Below are positions 29,047 to 38,469 of a DNA stretch of 64,000 nucleotides, in pieces (positions within the stretch are counted from its first letter, which is position 1; every line of letters begins with the position of its first letter). Both the position numbers and the translations under genes were made by a program. Origin of the DNA: a bacterium (GTDB taxonomy: Bacteria > Bacillota > Clostridia > Lachnospirales > Lachnospiraceae). Below the pieces are notes generated by a model. The model searched no databases and was not told where the DNA came from. It saw nothing but the letters and a program-made list of their open reading frames with translations. Where the stretch lies: the NCBI GenBank assembly GCA_023663725.1, contig JAMPGX010000011.1, positions 1 to 64,000 of the forward strand. Direction: 5' to 3'.

Positions 29047-29631
29047 ATGAGTCTGGAACAACGTGGATACAGCATTTTAGTGGTTTCAGCAGTCGAGAGC
29101 TTCAATTCAGCCCTTGCCGATCTGCTCCCCGAATCCACATACTCGCCCGTCCGCATGGTTACCGATATCAGCACCGCCAAAAGGACGCTTGCGGAGCGGC
29201 CCTTTGACTTCGTGATCGTCAATTCTCCGCTGCCCGACGACGCCGGCGTGCGCTTTGCCATCGATGCCTGTACCACTAAGGGAACCGTGGTCCTGCTGTT
29301 GGTGAAGTCCGACGCCTACATCGGCGTCTATGATAAGGTAGTGGTCCACGGCGTCTTCGCCCTGTCCAAGCCGGTCTCCAAGCAGTCCATCCTCATGGCC
29401 CTCAGTTGGATGGCCAGCGCCAGGGAGCGTCTGCGCAAAATAGAAAAAAAGACCCTGTCAATCGAGGACAAAATGGAGGAAATCCGCCTCGTGAACAGGG
29501 CTAAATGGCTGCTGATCAGCGAGCTGAGGATGGATGAGCCCCAGGCGCACCGCTATATTGAAAAGCAGGCCATGGACCAATGCGTCTCCAGGCGTCAGGT
29601 AGCCGAGGAGATCATCCGCACCTACACCTAG
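29047..29631 (+). CDS. ANTAR-domain response regulator (RNA-binding antiterminator)
   Basis: 194 residues, ribosome site AGAGGAGGGG. Receiver-like N-domain (SILVVSAVESFNSALADLLP) without the usual Asp cluster at the first strand; a coiled linker at about 120-145 (ERLRKIEKKTLSIEDKMEEI); then the ANTAR helices (LVNRAKWLLISELRMDEPQA, QCVSRRQVAEEIIRTY). ANTAR proteins bind nascent RNA hairpins and prevent termination. The degenerate receiver suggests control by ligand or a protein partner such as GlnA, not by phosphorylation. Likely targets are glnA itself and the glnN leader terminator. Confidence 0.88.
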   Translation: MSLEQRGYSILVVSAVESFNSALADLLPESTYSPVRMVTDISTAKRTLAERPFDFVIVNSPLPDDAGVRFAIDACTTKGTVVLLLVKSDAYIGVYDKVVVHGVFALSKPVSKQSILMALSWMASARERLRKIEKKTLSIEDKMEEIRLVNRAKWLLISELRMDEPQAHRYIEKQAMDQCVSRRQVAEEIIRTYT

Positions 29632-29703
29632 TGTAATATACCTGACAAACCATATGGCAAGGTATTAGACTCCCCATGTTCCACCCTTTTAAGAGATAAA
29701 AAA

Positions 29704-29732
29704 TTGACAAATATATATAGTAATGATAAAAT
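29704..29732 (+). promoter_or_regulatory. Promoter of the chemoreceptor gene
   Basis: TTGACA (29704-29709), 17-base spacer and TAAAAT (29727-29732). It lies about 195 bases before the start codon. The leader between holds no clear gene, although 29868-29927 reads as a gene-like fragment (SVDDEHSAYRVIAQILGRK) that may be a remnant. Confidence 0.6.
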
Positions 29733-29927
29733 AAATCCATAAAATTTGTGATGGAAAGGACTTAACAGATATATTAGAAAAATCTACTTGAGCATAGGTC
29801 GTTTTTATAATGCCGTTTATCACATTATGTATGATGAACAGCATTTTTTTAAGAAGTGATTGGGGCTCAGTAGATGATGAGCATTCTGCATATCGTGTAA
29901 TTGCGCAAATTTTAGGGAGGAAGATCA

Positions 29928-31481
29928 ATGAGTACAGTAAAGAAAAAATATAAAACCGCATTGGATGAATACATAAACAAAGTATATATTCTCATATTGT
30001 TAATAGTTCCAGGAGCTTGTCAATGTGCAGGTCTGTTATATACAACGGAAAAAATCTTTGGATTATTCCCAACTGTAAGCTGGCTCGCATTGATTATTTT
30101 TGACATTACCTGTTTAATTTATTTGTTGATTGGTATCTATTTTGTAAAAACAGGTTTTGTAGAGGGATTAGTGTCTTCAAAAAAGATAAATACCGCAAAA
30201 ATATTTCTAGTAGTGATTATGTTTACTCAGTACAATTTTATATTATATATGATTCCTTCGACGGAGTTTTGGGGATATGCACTTTTATTTGTAATTGCAG
30301 TTGCATTTTTTTTAGATGTAAAAATTGTAGTTATTACCGCATCAGAGATAACAATATCTTTGATAGCTTCTTGGTTTATCAGAGGACAAGCGTTACTTCC
30401 GGTAAAAGATGAATTATTTATTCCAAATGTTATTGCAAGAATAGTTTGCCTCCTTCTTTCGTTGCTTTTTATAGTATTATTCACTTATTTAATTAGACAT
30501 TTTCTTGTTAATGCAAAAAAAGATGAGTTGGAAAGAAATACCGAACAGGTAAAAAATGTTCTTACATCTGTTCAGGTATTGTCAGAAAATTTATCGACCG
30601 CCGGCTTATCACTGTCTCAGGTATCTGAAAACGAAAGCGCTTCTGCTGAAAAATTAGCTGCTACAAGCGAACAATTAATGAAAAGCAGTAATCTTTTAAG
30701 TTCAAAAACTGACGAGAGCATTGAAAATCTTAGTGAATTAAGTAAATGGGAAATCGTTGTTGCCGATAATGTACGAAAAGTTGAAAGCACCTCCAGAAAT
30801 CTGCTCAATAAGTCAGAAGAAACTGAAAAACTGTTAAATGATTTACATATCATCAATGGCGAAGTATCAAAGTCTATGGAAATTACTACCTCGATTACCC
30901 AGAAGCTATCTGAAGCGGTTCAGGAAATAGGGGTAACCTTGAATCTTATTAGCGATATTTCCACATCGACGAATCTCCTTGCGTTAAACGCCTCTATTGA
31001 GGCGGCAAGAGCCGGTGAAGCCGGAAAAGGATTTGCTGTAGTGGCAACAGAGGTAGGGAATCTGGCAAACAGTACACAGGAATCATTAAAAACTGTTCAG
31101 AAAGTAATCGAGCGCATTCAACAGAATGTAAGCGATATTTCAACGCAGGTTGAAGAAAATGCCACAAAACTGGGTACTCAGAATCAATACTTTGCCAATG
31201 TATTTAAGGGAATGCAGGATATTTCAGAATTGTTGAAGGAATCCGTAACCGTAGTCGAAACTATGGGCGAGGCGCATGATAAGCAGGCAGACGTCATTAA
31301 AAATACGGTTATGATCAATCAGGATATTGTGGAGGGCATCAAATTAGAAAACGAGCATTTTGCATCTATTAACTCAATGGCAGAAGGTAATGCAAATGAT
31401 ATTACCGCTGTTGCGGCACAGGCAAATGCCATTAATCAAATGGTTGAGAAAATAACACAATTATTAAAGCAGGAAGAATAA
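29928..31481 (+). CDS. Methyl-accepting chemotaxis protein with polytopic membrane part
   Basis: 517 residues, ribosome site TTAGGGAGG. About six membrane spans occupy residues 18-195 with little extracellular mass, so the signal is probably sensed in or at the membrane. There is no HAMP. A coiled coil leads to the MCP signalling domain (about 330-420) with the hairpin tip [20 protein letters not shown]. It should contact CheW/CheA, none of which are in the window. It is AT-rich compared with glnA next to it, a hint of transfer. Confidence 0.9.
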   Translation: MSTVKKKYKTALDEYINKVYILILLIVPGACQCAGLLYTTEKIFGLFPTVSWLALIIFDITCLIYLLIGIYFVKTGFVEGLVSSKKINTAKIFLVVIMFTQYNFILYMIPSTEFWGYALLFVIAVAFFLDVKIVVITASEITISLIASWFIRGQALLPVKDELFIPNVIARIVCLLLSLLFIVLFTYLIRHFLVNAKKDELERNTEQVKNVLTSVQVLSENLSTAGLSLSQVSENESASAEKLAATSEQLMKSSNLLSSKTDESIENLSELSKWEIVVADNVRKVESTSRNLLNKSEETEKLLNDLHIINGEVSKSMEITTSITQKLSEAVQEIGVTLNLISDISTSTNLLALNASIEAARAGEAGKGFAVVATEVGNLANSTQESLKTVQKVIERIQQNVSDISTQVEENATKLGTQNQYFANVFKGMQDISELLKESVTVVETMGEAHDKQADVIKNTVMINQDIVEGIKLENEHFASINSMAEGNANDITAVAAQANAINQMVEKITQLLKQEE

Positions 31482-31489
31482 CTATTGAT

Positions 31490-31516
31490 TTAAGGGGCGA
31501 TTATCTCGCCCCTTAA
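31490..31516. terminator. Shared hairpin between convergent genes
   Basis: TTAAGGGGCGA and TCGCCCCTTAA form a perfect 11-bp stem around a 5-base loop, between the convergent chemoreceptor and small membrane protein genes. T tracts are weak on both sides. Confidence 0.6.
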
Positions 31517-31519
31517 GCT

Positions 31520-31798
31520 CTACCCCTTATTGATCATCATTCCTAAGAATCCAATGCCCGCAGCAGCATAAAGACTGTTTACAATCAAACAGACTTTCAT
31601 CAAATTATTTTGTGCCTTTGCCACGACATACGAAATAATGGTGAATATTCCGCTGAAAATCATAAACACGGCATAGCAGGCAATCATGATTTCGGCAACA
31701 GGCGATTCCAGCGCCCAGTCAAAGGTTCTAAGCGGGAGTATCGTCCACGGAACAAAAAGCATAATGACACTGGCAACGGTTAATATTTTGTTTTTCAT
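31520..31798 (-). CDS. Small membrane protein of the immunity locus
   Basis: 92 residues from ATG 31798 (AAAGGAGATAA upstream), with three hydrophobic segments (ILTVASVIMLFVPWTILPL, IMIACYAVFMIFSGIF, VNSLYAAAGIGFLGMM). It lies 5 bases behind the permease gene and is co-transcribed with it. Small membrane proteins often accompany lantibiotic immunity transporters; specific family not recognised. Confidence 0.7.
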   Translation of the reverse strand: MKNKILTVASVIMLFVPWTILPLRTFDWALESPVAEIMIACYAVFMIFSGIFTIISYVVAKAQNNLMKVCLIVNSLYAAAGIGFLGMMINKG

Positions 31799-31803
31799 AA
31801 TAA

Positions 31804-32574
31804 TTATCTCCTTTCTGCCTGCCCAAAACGAAGGCAGGAAATACCCAAGCATAAGACTGTGATAACAATTGCAACAGGTATCCACGGTATTAGTTCAACC
31901 TGAGCAGTATCAAGATTTGTTGCTAGTTTTCCGTATTCCGCCGTGATGACGTAAAATGGATATGACATCGGATAGGCAAACCACAGCCTTGTATTGATTA
32001 TCAATACTGAAGGTACAATCGAAGCCAATCCAATACCGATAGAAAAAATCGGAGTCTCAATACAAACGGATAGCATCCAAAAAAATGCAATCATCGGTAT
32101 TGCGGACAGAAATATAAACCCGATCTCTTTTAGCACAAACAGCGGCGGTAAGATAAAGCTATAATCTTGTGTCTCCGAACTGATTGCGGCGCTGATGTAG
32201 TACATACCTGTCATCATGAAAATTTGTGTTGCCGCCAACGTCAGCAATACAACAAACTTCGCCATACAGAGTTTTGATGTGCTGACCGGCAAGGCAAGCA
32301 TTTTCAAAATACCCTTATTTTCCCTTTCTGTCTGGCTTAGAAGAACTGTTCCGACTACCATACTCGCCGGAAACATAAACCACGCCATTCCCAAAAAGCC
32401 TTGAATAAAGAAATTATCTTCCGGAGAAATTCCCTCCGCCTGCATACCAAAATTTATTTTTACGTTAAAAATAGAAGGTATCCACAGAATAACGGTAGCT
32501 ACCGCCATAATCAAAAGAATCTTAGACCGGCGGATTTTTTTGAACTCTACGCCAACCAGTGTTAAAAAGCTCAT
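31804..32574 (-). CDS. Lantibiotic-protection ABC permease, MutE/EpiE type
   Basis: 256 residues from ATG 32574, overlapping the upstream permease by 4 bases. About six spans; the N-terminus SFLTLVGVEFKKIRRSKILL and the loop TERENKGILKMLALPVSTSK are typical of LanE-like permeases. It works with the second permease and the ATPase to expel antimicrobial peptide from the membrane. Confidence 0.85.
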   Translation of the reverse strand: MSFLTLVGVEFKKIRRSKILLIMAVATVILWIPSIFNVKINFGMQAEGISPEDNFFIQGFLGMAWFMFPASMVVGTVLLSQTERENKGILKMLALPVSTSKLCMAKFVVLLTLAATQIFMMTGMYYISAAISSETQDYSFILPPLFVLKEIGFIFLSAIPMIAFFWMLSVCIETPIFSIGIGLASIVPSVLIINTRLWFAYPMSYPFYVITAEYGKLATNLDTAQVELIPWIPVAIVITVLCLGISCLRFGQAERR

Positions 32575-33293
32575 TCCAACGACCTCCTTACCTTCACAAA
32601 TATGAATTGCGCCAGACAAAGTACAGCCAGTTCTACGATTACTGCAAAGATATAGTGTATTGGACGCGTTATATCTGTACTCGCAAATACCTGAAAAGGC
32701 ATCGCAAAGGGAAAGAGGGAAAGGACAAAGCTACTTGCAGGCAGCATAGTTGCAGCAAACACGCATACTACGCCAATTCCAAGCGATACCCACATATTCT
32801 TACATGCTTCAGAGATAAGGAGCGACAAGATAATACAGGGTAACATCAGCAATAATGAATACCCGAAGTATCTGCACAATTCACCCCAAAAACCATTTCC
32901 TGCTTCAAACCAATGATAGGTACAAAATATGACTGCTCCTGCTTCAATTACGAGCACACAAAAGCTCATAATAATTGTCAAAACCGCTTTACCGAAGAAA
33001 ATAGAGCTTTCCCTAACGGGTAAAGACTTCATTTTCTCCATAGCCTTGTCAGCATATTCCGTATGGTATAAAAGACAGGCTCCGGCTATAACGAGCAGTA
33101 CATTCAGCATTGCCATCATCTGCCAATTGGCGTCAAATAGAATCTGTATCGGGCCTCCTTGCAGATTAAGATACATTTCCGAGCGGACAGCCATATTGAT
33201 GACCGGAATCGCCGCAGCCAGGATACCGCCGCCGAAAAATGCAGGAAAAAGGCCAGTTCTCTTTACCTTTTTACATTCTAATGAAACGTTCAT
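32571..33293 (-). CDS. Lantibiotic-protection ABC permease, MutG/EpiG type
   Basis: 240 residues. About six spans, with loop EYADKAMEKMKSLPVRESSI between the second and third. It overlaps the ATPase gene by 4 bases and the next permease by 4 bases, so the three genes form one translationally coupled unit. Together they make a LanFEG-type transporter. No lantibiotic structural or modification genes are in the window, so it probably serves resistance, not self-immunity. Confidence 0.85.
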   Translation of the reverse strand: MNVSLECKKVKRTGLFPAFFGGGILAAAIPVINMAVRSEMYLNLQGGPIQILFDANWQMMAMLNVLLVIAGACLLYHTEYADKAMEKMKSLPVRESSIFFGKAVLTIIMSFCVLVIEAGAVIFCTYHWFEAGNGFWGELCRYFGYSLLLMLPCIILSLLISEACKNMWVSLGIGVVCVFAATMLPASSFVLSLFPFAMPFQVFASTDITRPIHYIFAVIVELAVLCLAQFIFVKVRRSLE

Positions 33294-34045
33294 CGCACAG
33301 CACCTCTTTGTCTATTGTCAGCGTCAATCAGGGCGAGGAACGTATCTTCCAGATTATCCGTGGGGTAGCCCTGTGAAGCTGCGCTGGATTTAAGCTGGTC
33401 AAGCGTTCCCTCAAACAGCAAATGACCATGATTCAAAATACCAACGGTATCAGCCATTAGTTCTATTTCGGACAGCAAGTGCGACGATACCAAAACAGTG
33501 CAGTTAAACTTCTCCGGCAAAGAACGAATCAGTGTTCTGATTTCATGGATACCGACAGGATCAAGTCCGTTTGTCGGCTCGTCCAGAATCAAGAGCGGCG
33601 GCTTCCCGATTAAGGCGCTTGCAAGCCCTAACCTCTGTTTCATTCCAAGGGAATATTTTTTGGCAAGCCGCTTCTTAAACTGCGTCATTCCCACAATTTC
33701 AAGCGCTTCCGCTACGGAGGATTCTGGAAGTCCCAATATTTTGCGGATAATTTCAAGGTTTTCTTCACCGCTTAAATTACCGTAGAAAGCGGGGGATTCA
33801 ATAAACGAGCCAATCTCTTTTAGTATCTGCACTCTGTTTTCAGAGTACGTCTTTCCATCAATCGCAAATGAGCCGCCTGTGGGTTTGGTAAGTCCCAAAA
33901 ACATCTTCATTGTCGTTGATTTTCCAGCGCCGTTCGGACCGAGGAAACCGTAGACAGCGCCTTTCGGAATATGCAGATTGATACCCGAAACTGCGGTAAA
34001 ATCAGCATATGCCTTCGTCAAGTTTTTCGTTTCAATGATATTCAT
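33290..34045 (-). CDS. Lantibiotic-protection ABC ATPase, MutF/NisF type
   Basis: 251 residues, ribosome site AGAAAGGAGCAC. Walker A FLGPNGAGKSTTMKM, signature KYSLGMKQRLGLAS with an LG-type start common in LanF proteins, Walker B LLILDEPTNGLDP, H-loop SSHLL. It is the first gene of the operon and divergent from its likely regulators. Confidence 0.93.
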   Translation of the reverse strand: MNIIETKNLTKAYADFTAVSGINLHIPKGAVYGFLGPNGAGKSTTMKMFLGLTKPTGGSFAIDGKTYSENRVQILKEIGSFIESPAFYGNLSGEENLEIIRKILGLPESSVAEALEIVGMTQFKKRLAKKYSLGMKQRLGLASALIGKPPLLILDEPTNGLDPVGIHEIRTLIRSLPEKFNCTVLVSSHLLSEIELMADTVGILNHGHLLFEGTLDQLKSSAASQGYPTDNLEDTFLALIDADNRQRGAVR

Positions 34046-34102
34046 TGTATGTGCTCCTTTCTGATCATCGTAAGTTCATTGTAGCTCCCATGCCTTGTGT
34101 TA

Positions 34103-34136
34103 ACCTTCTCGTGTCCTTACATTTACCTTACATTTT
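34103..34136. promoter_or_regulatory. Three direct repeats with 11-bp period, regulator binding site
   Basis: ACCTTCTCGTG, TCCTTACATTT and ACCTTACATTT follow each other at an exact 11-base step, once per DNA turn. OmpR-type regulators bind such tandem half-sites. The cluster lies 58 bases before the ATPase start, between the divergent exporter and regulator genes, so the phosphorylated regulator probably activates the exporter here. Confidence 0.7.
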
Positions 34137-34168
34137 ATCGCATACTAAAAAACGACGAGTTTATATGA

Positions 34169-34174
34169 TATAAT
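34169..34174 (+). promoter_or_regulatory. -10 box of the regulator gene
   Basis: TATAAT without a good -35 at the proper distance, fitting an activator-dependent or weak promoter. It is 25 bases before the start codon. Confidence 0.45.
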
Positions 34175-34198
34175 AGAAAGCATATGGGAGGTGTCTAT

Positions 34199-34903
34199 AT
34201 GGCTCTGGAATATTTGAAGGAAAAGCGAATTTTGCTTGTTGATGATGAGCAGGAGCTTTTGGATATGGTCGTGTCTATCCTAAAGGAGGACGGATTTCAA
34301 AATATAAGAACGGCAAAGACCGTGAGGGAAGCGATTACTATTTCTGATACTTACCAACCCGAGTTTGCAATTCTTGACGTAATGCTCCCTGATGGAAACG
34401 GGTTTGATCTGATGGAACAGCTTAAAAAAGCTGCTGATTATCCTGTGCTGTTTTTAACTGCCCGTGGTGAGGACAACGATAAATTCCGTGGCTTTGGACT
34501 TGGCGCAGACGATTATATGGTGAAGCCGTTCTTGCCGAAGGAGCTTTTGTTCCGTGTGAGCGCCATTCTTCGCAGGAGCTATAAAACCGAAAATCCACTT
34601 GTAAAACTGCGCGACAGCAGAATTGACTTTGAGCGTGCAGAAGTCATCAGGAATGGAGAACATATTCCGCTCACAGCCAAGGAACATGCTATTCTCTCTG
34701 CTCTATATCGGAACGCGGGACGAATTGTCACGATTGACGCTCTGTGTGAAGCGGCTTGGGGGGATAATCCTTACGGATATGAGAATTCGCTCATGGCGCA
34801 TATCCGCCGTATTCGGGAAAAGCTTGAAGCGAATCCCTCCCAGCCTGTTTCCCTGATAACAATTAAGGGACTTGGCTACAAGCTCCTTGTGGAGGGCAAG
34901 TGA
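34199..34903 (+). CDS. OmpR-type response regulator (LanR-like)
   Basis: 234 residues from ATG 34199 (GGGAGG upstream). Receiver with Asp15/Asp16 and phospho-acceptor Asp60 (AILDVMLPDG), switch Thr (LTARGED) and Lys (VKPFLPKE). C-terminal winged helix LTAKEHAILSALYRNAGRIV and SLMAHIRRIREKLE. It is read divergently from the immunity transporter and coupled to the kinase, as in NisRK-like systems. Confidence 0.95.
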   Translation: MALEYLKEKRILLVDDEQELLDMVVSILKEDGFQNIRTAKTVREAITISDTYQPEFAILDVMLPDGNGFDLMEQLKKAADYPVLFLTARGEDNDKFRGFGLGADDYMVKPFLPKELLFRVSAILRRSYKTENPLVKLRDSRIDFERAEVIRNGEHIPLTAKEHAILSALYRNAGRIVTIDALCEAAWGDNPYGYENSLMAHIRRIREKLEANPSQPVSLITIKGLGYKLLVEGK

Positions 34904-34904
34904 T

Positions 34905-36302
34905 ATGAAAAGCGTACCTAAACTAATACGGCGTTTTGTCAGCATTATGCTCTTGTCATCGGTATTGCTCATTATTCTGAACGTTACTTTATTGGGGATA
35001 TATACGCTAAATCAATCGCCGAACAGTTATCCATGGCAGACAGCGCAGGAAATTGCCGAGCGCCTGTCCCACAGTGAACGCGGATATGTTTTAGGTGATG
35101 ACATAGCGCTGGAACTTCAAAAGGCGAATGTTTGGGCTATTTTTATTGACAACAGGGCGCTGAATGTTGTATGGAGGACGGATAATCTTCCAGAATCCGT
35201 ACCCCTATCATATACTGCTTCAGATATAGCGAGCCTGACCCGTGGCTATATAGACGGGTATCCTACATTTACGGGGGAAGCAGAAAACGGACTTGTGGTA
35301 CTTGGCTATCCCAAAGACAGCTTCTGGAAACATATGTGGCCGAGTTGGGATTATCATCTAATCGCCAACTTGCCCAAAACCCTTCTTTCTGTCTTAGCAA
35401 TCAATATCGGCTTAATATTTATAATCTATGCGATTGCTAATTCCAAGTTGTTAAAATCCGTAAAACCGATAGTCAACGGCATACAGAATTTGTCAACGAA
35501 CGAAGAAGTCCATCTCAATGAAAAAGGAATTTTGTCAGAGCTTGCAGTAAACATTAACAAGACATCGGATATTTTGCAGACGCAAAACAGGCAGCTCCGC
35601 AAAAGAGAAACCGCGAGGGCAAATTGGATTGCAGGGGTATCCCATGATATCAGAACACCTCTGTCAATGGTGATGGGTTATGCCGGACAGTTAGAGAGCA
35701 ATATGCAGTTATCCGAAGATAACCGCAAAAAAGCGTCAGCTATTGTACGACAAAGTAAACGAATGCGAAACCTGATAAACGACTTGAATCTTGCCTCCAA
35801 GCTGGAATATAATATGCAACCAATAGGTACTGAAAGGCAAAATCTAATTGCTGTTATCCGCCAGGTTGTAGTCGATTTCATCAATATGAATATAGATGAA
35901 AAGTACACGATCGAATGGGAGACGGATGAAGCCTTAACTTCTTGTCCTGTAAATATTGACAAGGAATTGATCAAACGAGCCGTAAGCAATCTGATTCAAA
36001 ACAGTATGAACCATAATGAGCAGGGCTGTCATATCTTCGTCCGTGTCATAGCGGAAGGTAATGTTTGTACTGTCGTTGTTGCCGATGACGGTATAGGCGC
36101 GACAGACGAACAGATAGAAAAGCTCAATCATTCTCCGCATTATATGGTTTGTGACGAAAACACCTTAGAACAGCGTCACGGTTTGGGACTGCTCATTGTC
36201 AAGCAGATTATATATGCCCACCATGGAAAAATGCATATTAAGCATAGTATATACGGTGGTTTTGAAGTCGATCTGAGTTTACCGATCATTTTTTCTCACT
36301 GA
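34905..36302 (+). CDS. Sensor histidine kinase (LanK/NsrK-like)
   Basis: 465 residues from ATG 34905, one base behind the regulator stop. Spans at about 13-35 and 160-182 frame an extracellular domain of about 125 residues; then HAMP-like linker, HisKA with GVSHDIRTPLS (phospho-His247) and ATPase with AVSNLIQNSMNHN and DDGIGA/GLGLLIV. It probably senses an antimicrobial peptide. The last codons (IFSH and stop) lie in sequence shared with the lipoprotein remnant that begins here, so the native C-terminus may have been replaced by a recombination joint. Confidence 0.9.
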   Translation: MKSVPKLIRRFVSIMLLSSVLLIILNVTLLGIYTLNQSPNSYPWQTAQEIAERLSHSERGYVLGDDIALELQKANVWAIFIDNRALNVVWRTDNLPESVPLSYTASDIASLTRGYIDGYPTFTGEAENGLVVLGYPKDSFWKHMWPSWDYHLIANLPKTLLSVLAINIGLIFIIYAIANSKLLKSVKPIVNGIQNLSTNEEVHLNEKGILSELAVNINKTSDILQTQNRQLRKRETARANWIAGVSHDIRTPLSMVMGYAGQLESNMQLSEDNRKKASAIVRQSKRMRNLINDLNLASKLEYNMQPIGTERQNLIAVIRQVVVDFINMNIDEKYTIEWETDEALTSCPVNIDKELIKRAVSNLIQNSMNHNEQGCHIFVRVIAEGNVCTVVVADDGIGATDEQIEKLNHSPHYMVCDENTLEQRHGLGLLIVKQIIYAHHGKMHIKHSIYGGFEVDLSLPIIFSH

Positions 36303-36740
36303 TATAGACGCTTGCGCGATTCTGGATGATGTCCGCGACATCGTCCGCATCCCGTCCCTCGTTAAACAGATACGCCGCTTCCTCCCCCTCGAAGCGCACG
36401 GAGTCCTTCACGACCTTCTCGCCGTTCGCGTCATATTCCGCGCTCATCGCAGCCTCCAATCTCTGCTCCAGGGAGCTGACTCTGACCGGCAATCTCCGCT
36501 AGGCTCCCACAGCCCTCGTCATACGGATACCCGATATAGGTCGGCGTCTTCCCACAGAGCATCCTGACGTTGTCCGGCCCATAGACGCTGTCAATGGAGA
36601 CCGGATACAACAGGGCATGACCCTCCGCGAAGATTGTTTTGGCCGAGTAGTCATTGTCGATATTCAGATTCAGCGGAATGCGGTTGGCAAAGAGCAGGAG
36701 CTCCTCATTCACGGTGGCGTAGGTGTCAATCGTATAGCTG
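36286..36740 (-). pseudogene. Shrunken copy of the solute-binding lipoprotein gene
   Basis: Nearly identical blocks of the intact gene at 38470-39774 are present in the same order, but three internal segments are missing: between NEEL and LLFANR, between AEIAG and RVSSLEQ, and between FEGEE and AYLFNEG. Each joint falls at a short repeat present at both edges in the intact copy (GAGCTCCT, CCGGCRATC, TCCTCC). The signal peptide and N-terminal third are absent. It is a duplicate that decayed by slippage-type deletions. Confidence 0.88.
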
Positions 36741-37035
36741 GGCACCAGATTAAATAAAAAATTCTCTATCACATAGATAATCCATTTTTTAATAAATTTT
36801 TTCCTTGTTTGTTTATCTTTCATATGTAATCTTTTAACATAATCATCTATGTATTGGATTACACGATTTGAAAAACCTATAACATTTACGTTAATTTTTG
36901 TATTTAGCCCATTACCCTGCACTTCTATAATATTGTTGCAAGTTACACTAAACATACAACCATTTTGTGTTTCTCCTGAATGCAAAATTCCGCAACGAAT
37001 ACCTTAAATCGACCATAGATTCTTTCTGTTTGCAT
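36741..37035 (-). pseudogene. Remnant of a small gene, frameshifted and fused to the lipoprotein copy
   Basis: Starting at ATG 37035 behind GGAGGAGACA the frame reads MQTERIYGRFK and then shifts. The natural continuation is in another frame (GIRCGILHSGETQNGCMFSV, then NVIGFSNRVIQYIDDYVKRL). It then runs without stop into the lipoprotein remnant. AT-rich, unlike the remnant. Family not recognised. Confidence 0.5.
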
Positions 37036-37171
37036 TATTGTCTCCTCCACAACTCCTGATTTTGATTTGATGATTTCTAAGGGAAACATTAGCTGTTATA
37101 TTTGTCTGTCGCTTGCCATGTATATTTATAAGCCCGCTTTTAGCAAGTACACAATTCCGAAAAGAAAGTTG

Positions 37172-37534
37172 TTATTTAAAATATGCCGCATCGTTTCGGG
37201 AAAGAAGGTACACACAATACTGATTCATGCTAATGCCCTCCCTCTTGGAGTGTTCAGCGAGAGAGCGATGCAGGCTGCGTGGCATTCTCAACTTGAACTG
37301 ACCGGAATACCCCTCCAAGCTGTCCGGCTCAGAAATTTCAATTCCACCCTCAATAGCAGCTTCCAGCCATGCTCTCTTGGCCTCCATCGCATTGGCAACC
37401 GCTGACTCTATTGTTTCACCACAAGTAATACAACCTGGCAACTCCTTATAAGAAACCACAAATCCCCCCTCATCCATATCCTCAACGATCTCCATGTGAT
37501 AATTAAGTTTCATATAATCATCAATCGTTTTCAT
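37172..37534 (-). CDS. hicB: HicB-type antitoxin
   Basis: 120 residues. The N-terminal HicB fold (YHMEIVEDMDEGGFVVSYKE, LPGCITCGETIESAVANAME) is followed by a ribbon-helix-helix DNA-binding end (FKLRMPRSLHRSLAEHSKRE, GISMNQYCVYLL). It neutralises HicA and represses the shared promoter. It overlaps hicA by 14 bases. Confidence 0.92.
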   Translation of the reverse strand: MKTIDDYMKLNYHMEIVEDMDEGGFVVSYKELPGCITCGETIESAVANAMEAKRAWLEAAIEGGIEISEPDSLEGYSGQFKLRMPRSLHRSLAEHSKREGISMNQYCVYLLSRNDAAYFK

Positions 37535-37775
37535 TATTGTTTACCTCACTTTCCACAATCATTTTTACCATTTCAACATACACTTTTTTGATGGGTTCGT
37601 GTTTCGGTATTGTAATTGGCTGACAGCCTGCCTTTCTGAATGTATAGTGGCTGCTTCCGCCTTTAGGAGCATTTCTTTTATATCCATAGCTTTCTAACAC
37701 TTTGCATAGTTCATCAAAACGGATATCTTTTGATAAAGTACATATTTTTAGTAATAGTTTATCCCATTTTGACAT
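37521..37775 (-). CDS. hicA: HicA-type mRNA interferase toxin
   Basis: 84 residues after GTAGGAGGTA. The double-stranded-RNA-binding-like fold is clear (IRFDELCKVLESYGYKR, then GGSSHYTFRKAG with the active His), typical of HicA. The toxin gene comes first, as is usual for hicAB. It degrades mRNA when HicB is lost. Confidence 0.92.
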   Translation of the reverse strand: MSKWDKLLLKICTLSKDIRFDELCKVLESYGYKRNAPKGGSSHYTFRKAGCQPITIPKHEPIKKVYVEMVKMIVESEVNNNEND

Positions 37776-37794
37776 TCGAATACCTCCTACCTAC

Positions 37795-37823
37795 ATTATA
37801 TGTGGTGTCACATTTGGTGTCAA
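37795..37823 (-). promoter_or_regulatory. Consensus hicAB promoter with direct repeat
   Basis: On the minus strand TTGACA (37823-37818), 17-base spacer and TATAAT (37800-37795). A direct repeat TGACACCA-aatg-TGACACCA overlaps the -35 and spacer and is a probable HicB site. Confidence 0.85.
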
Positions 37824-37832
37824 CAGTAAAAG

Positions 37833-38416
37833 TTAACTCTGCTCCATAGCCCCCAACAGCTCACGCACCCTCTCCCGCGAGATATGCTCCTGTCGGGCGT
37901 ATTCCAGCAGCTCGTTCCATCTCTCCTGGATATAGCGCTCCGGCTCGTCTTTCCCGATGCCGACAGTGATCGCGAGCTTCTGAAACTCCTCTGGCCGCTG
38001 CTCAGGAGCTTTCTTGATATATTCTTCCACCGGAATATCTGTAAAAAAAACCTTTCCCGCACCGGCGTCAACCATAACCTCTTCGAGCGCCTTCTTGTCA
38101 CCATAGTGATTCCCCTGGGCGCGCATACGGCCACCGCGGGTCTCACAATCCGTTTTTTTCCAAGCATGCTTTTCCACAACCATCTGAAAAACGCCACAGC
38201 CACAGGGAAATCAGCGACTACTCCCTGATGCAGCGGAGACTCCACGACAATATCTTCCCTGTTCTCCCCCGCCATGCCGTATGCCTCTGTTCCACATGCC
38301 ACTATCCTGTCGTTGCTTTTATGATAGGCCACGACACACTTTTCCTTTGCCACGATCCCTCTTCCCTGTATGTGGATCGTGATATCCGCAGGCTCATATT
38401 GCATCATTGTGTCCAT
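37833..38416 (-). pseudogene. MreB-like actin fragment, frameshifted
   Basis: From ATG 38416 (GGGGGAGG upstream) the frame matches the first part of MreB/Mbl-type actins (GRGIVAKEKCVVAYHKSNDR, HQGVVADFPVAVAFFRWLW). After GITMVT one A seems lost in an A run near 38095; the other frame continues as expected (KKALEEVMVDAGAGKVFFTD). The extreme N-terminal ATP-binding strand and the second half of the actin fold are absent, and the end (ITVGIGKDEPERYIQERWNE) looks like another gene. It is an inactive chimera. Confidence 0.7.
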
Positions 38417-38469
38417 GTTGCCTCCCCCAATCGATTCCACCGCCGCACATATAGCTATCCGCTCAGACA

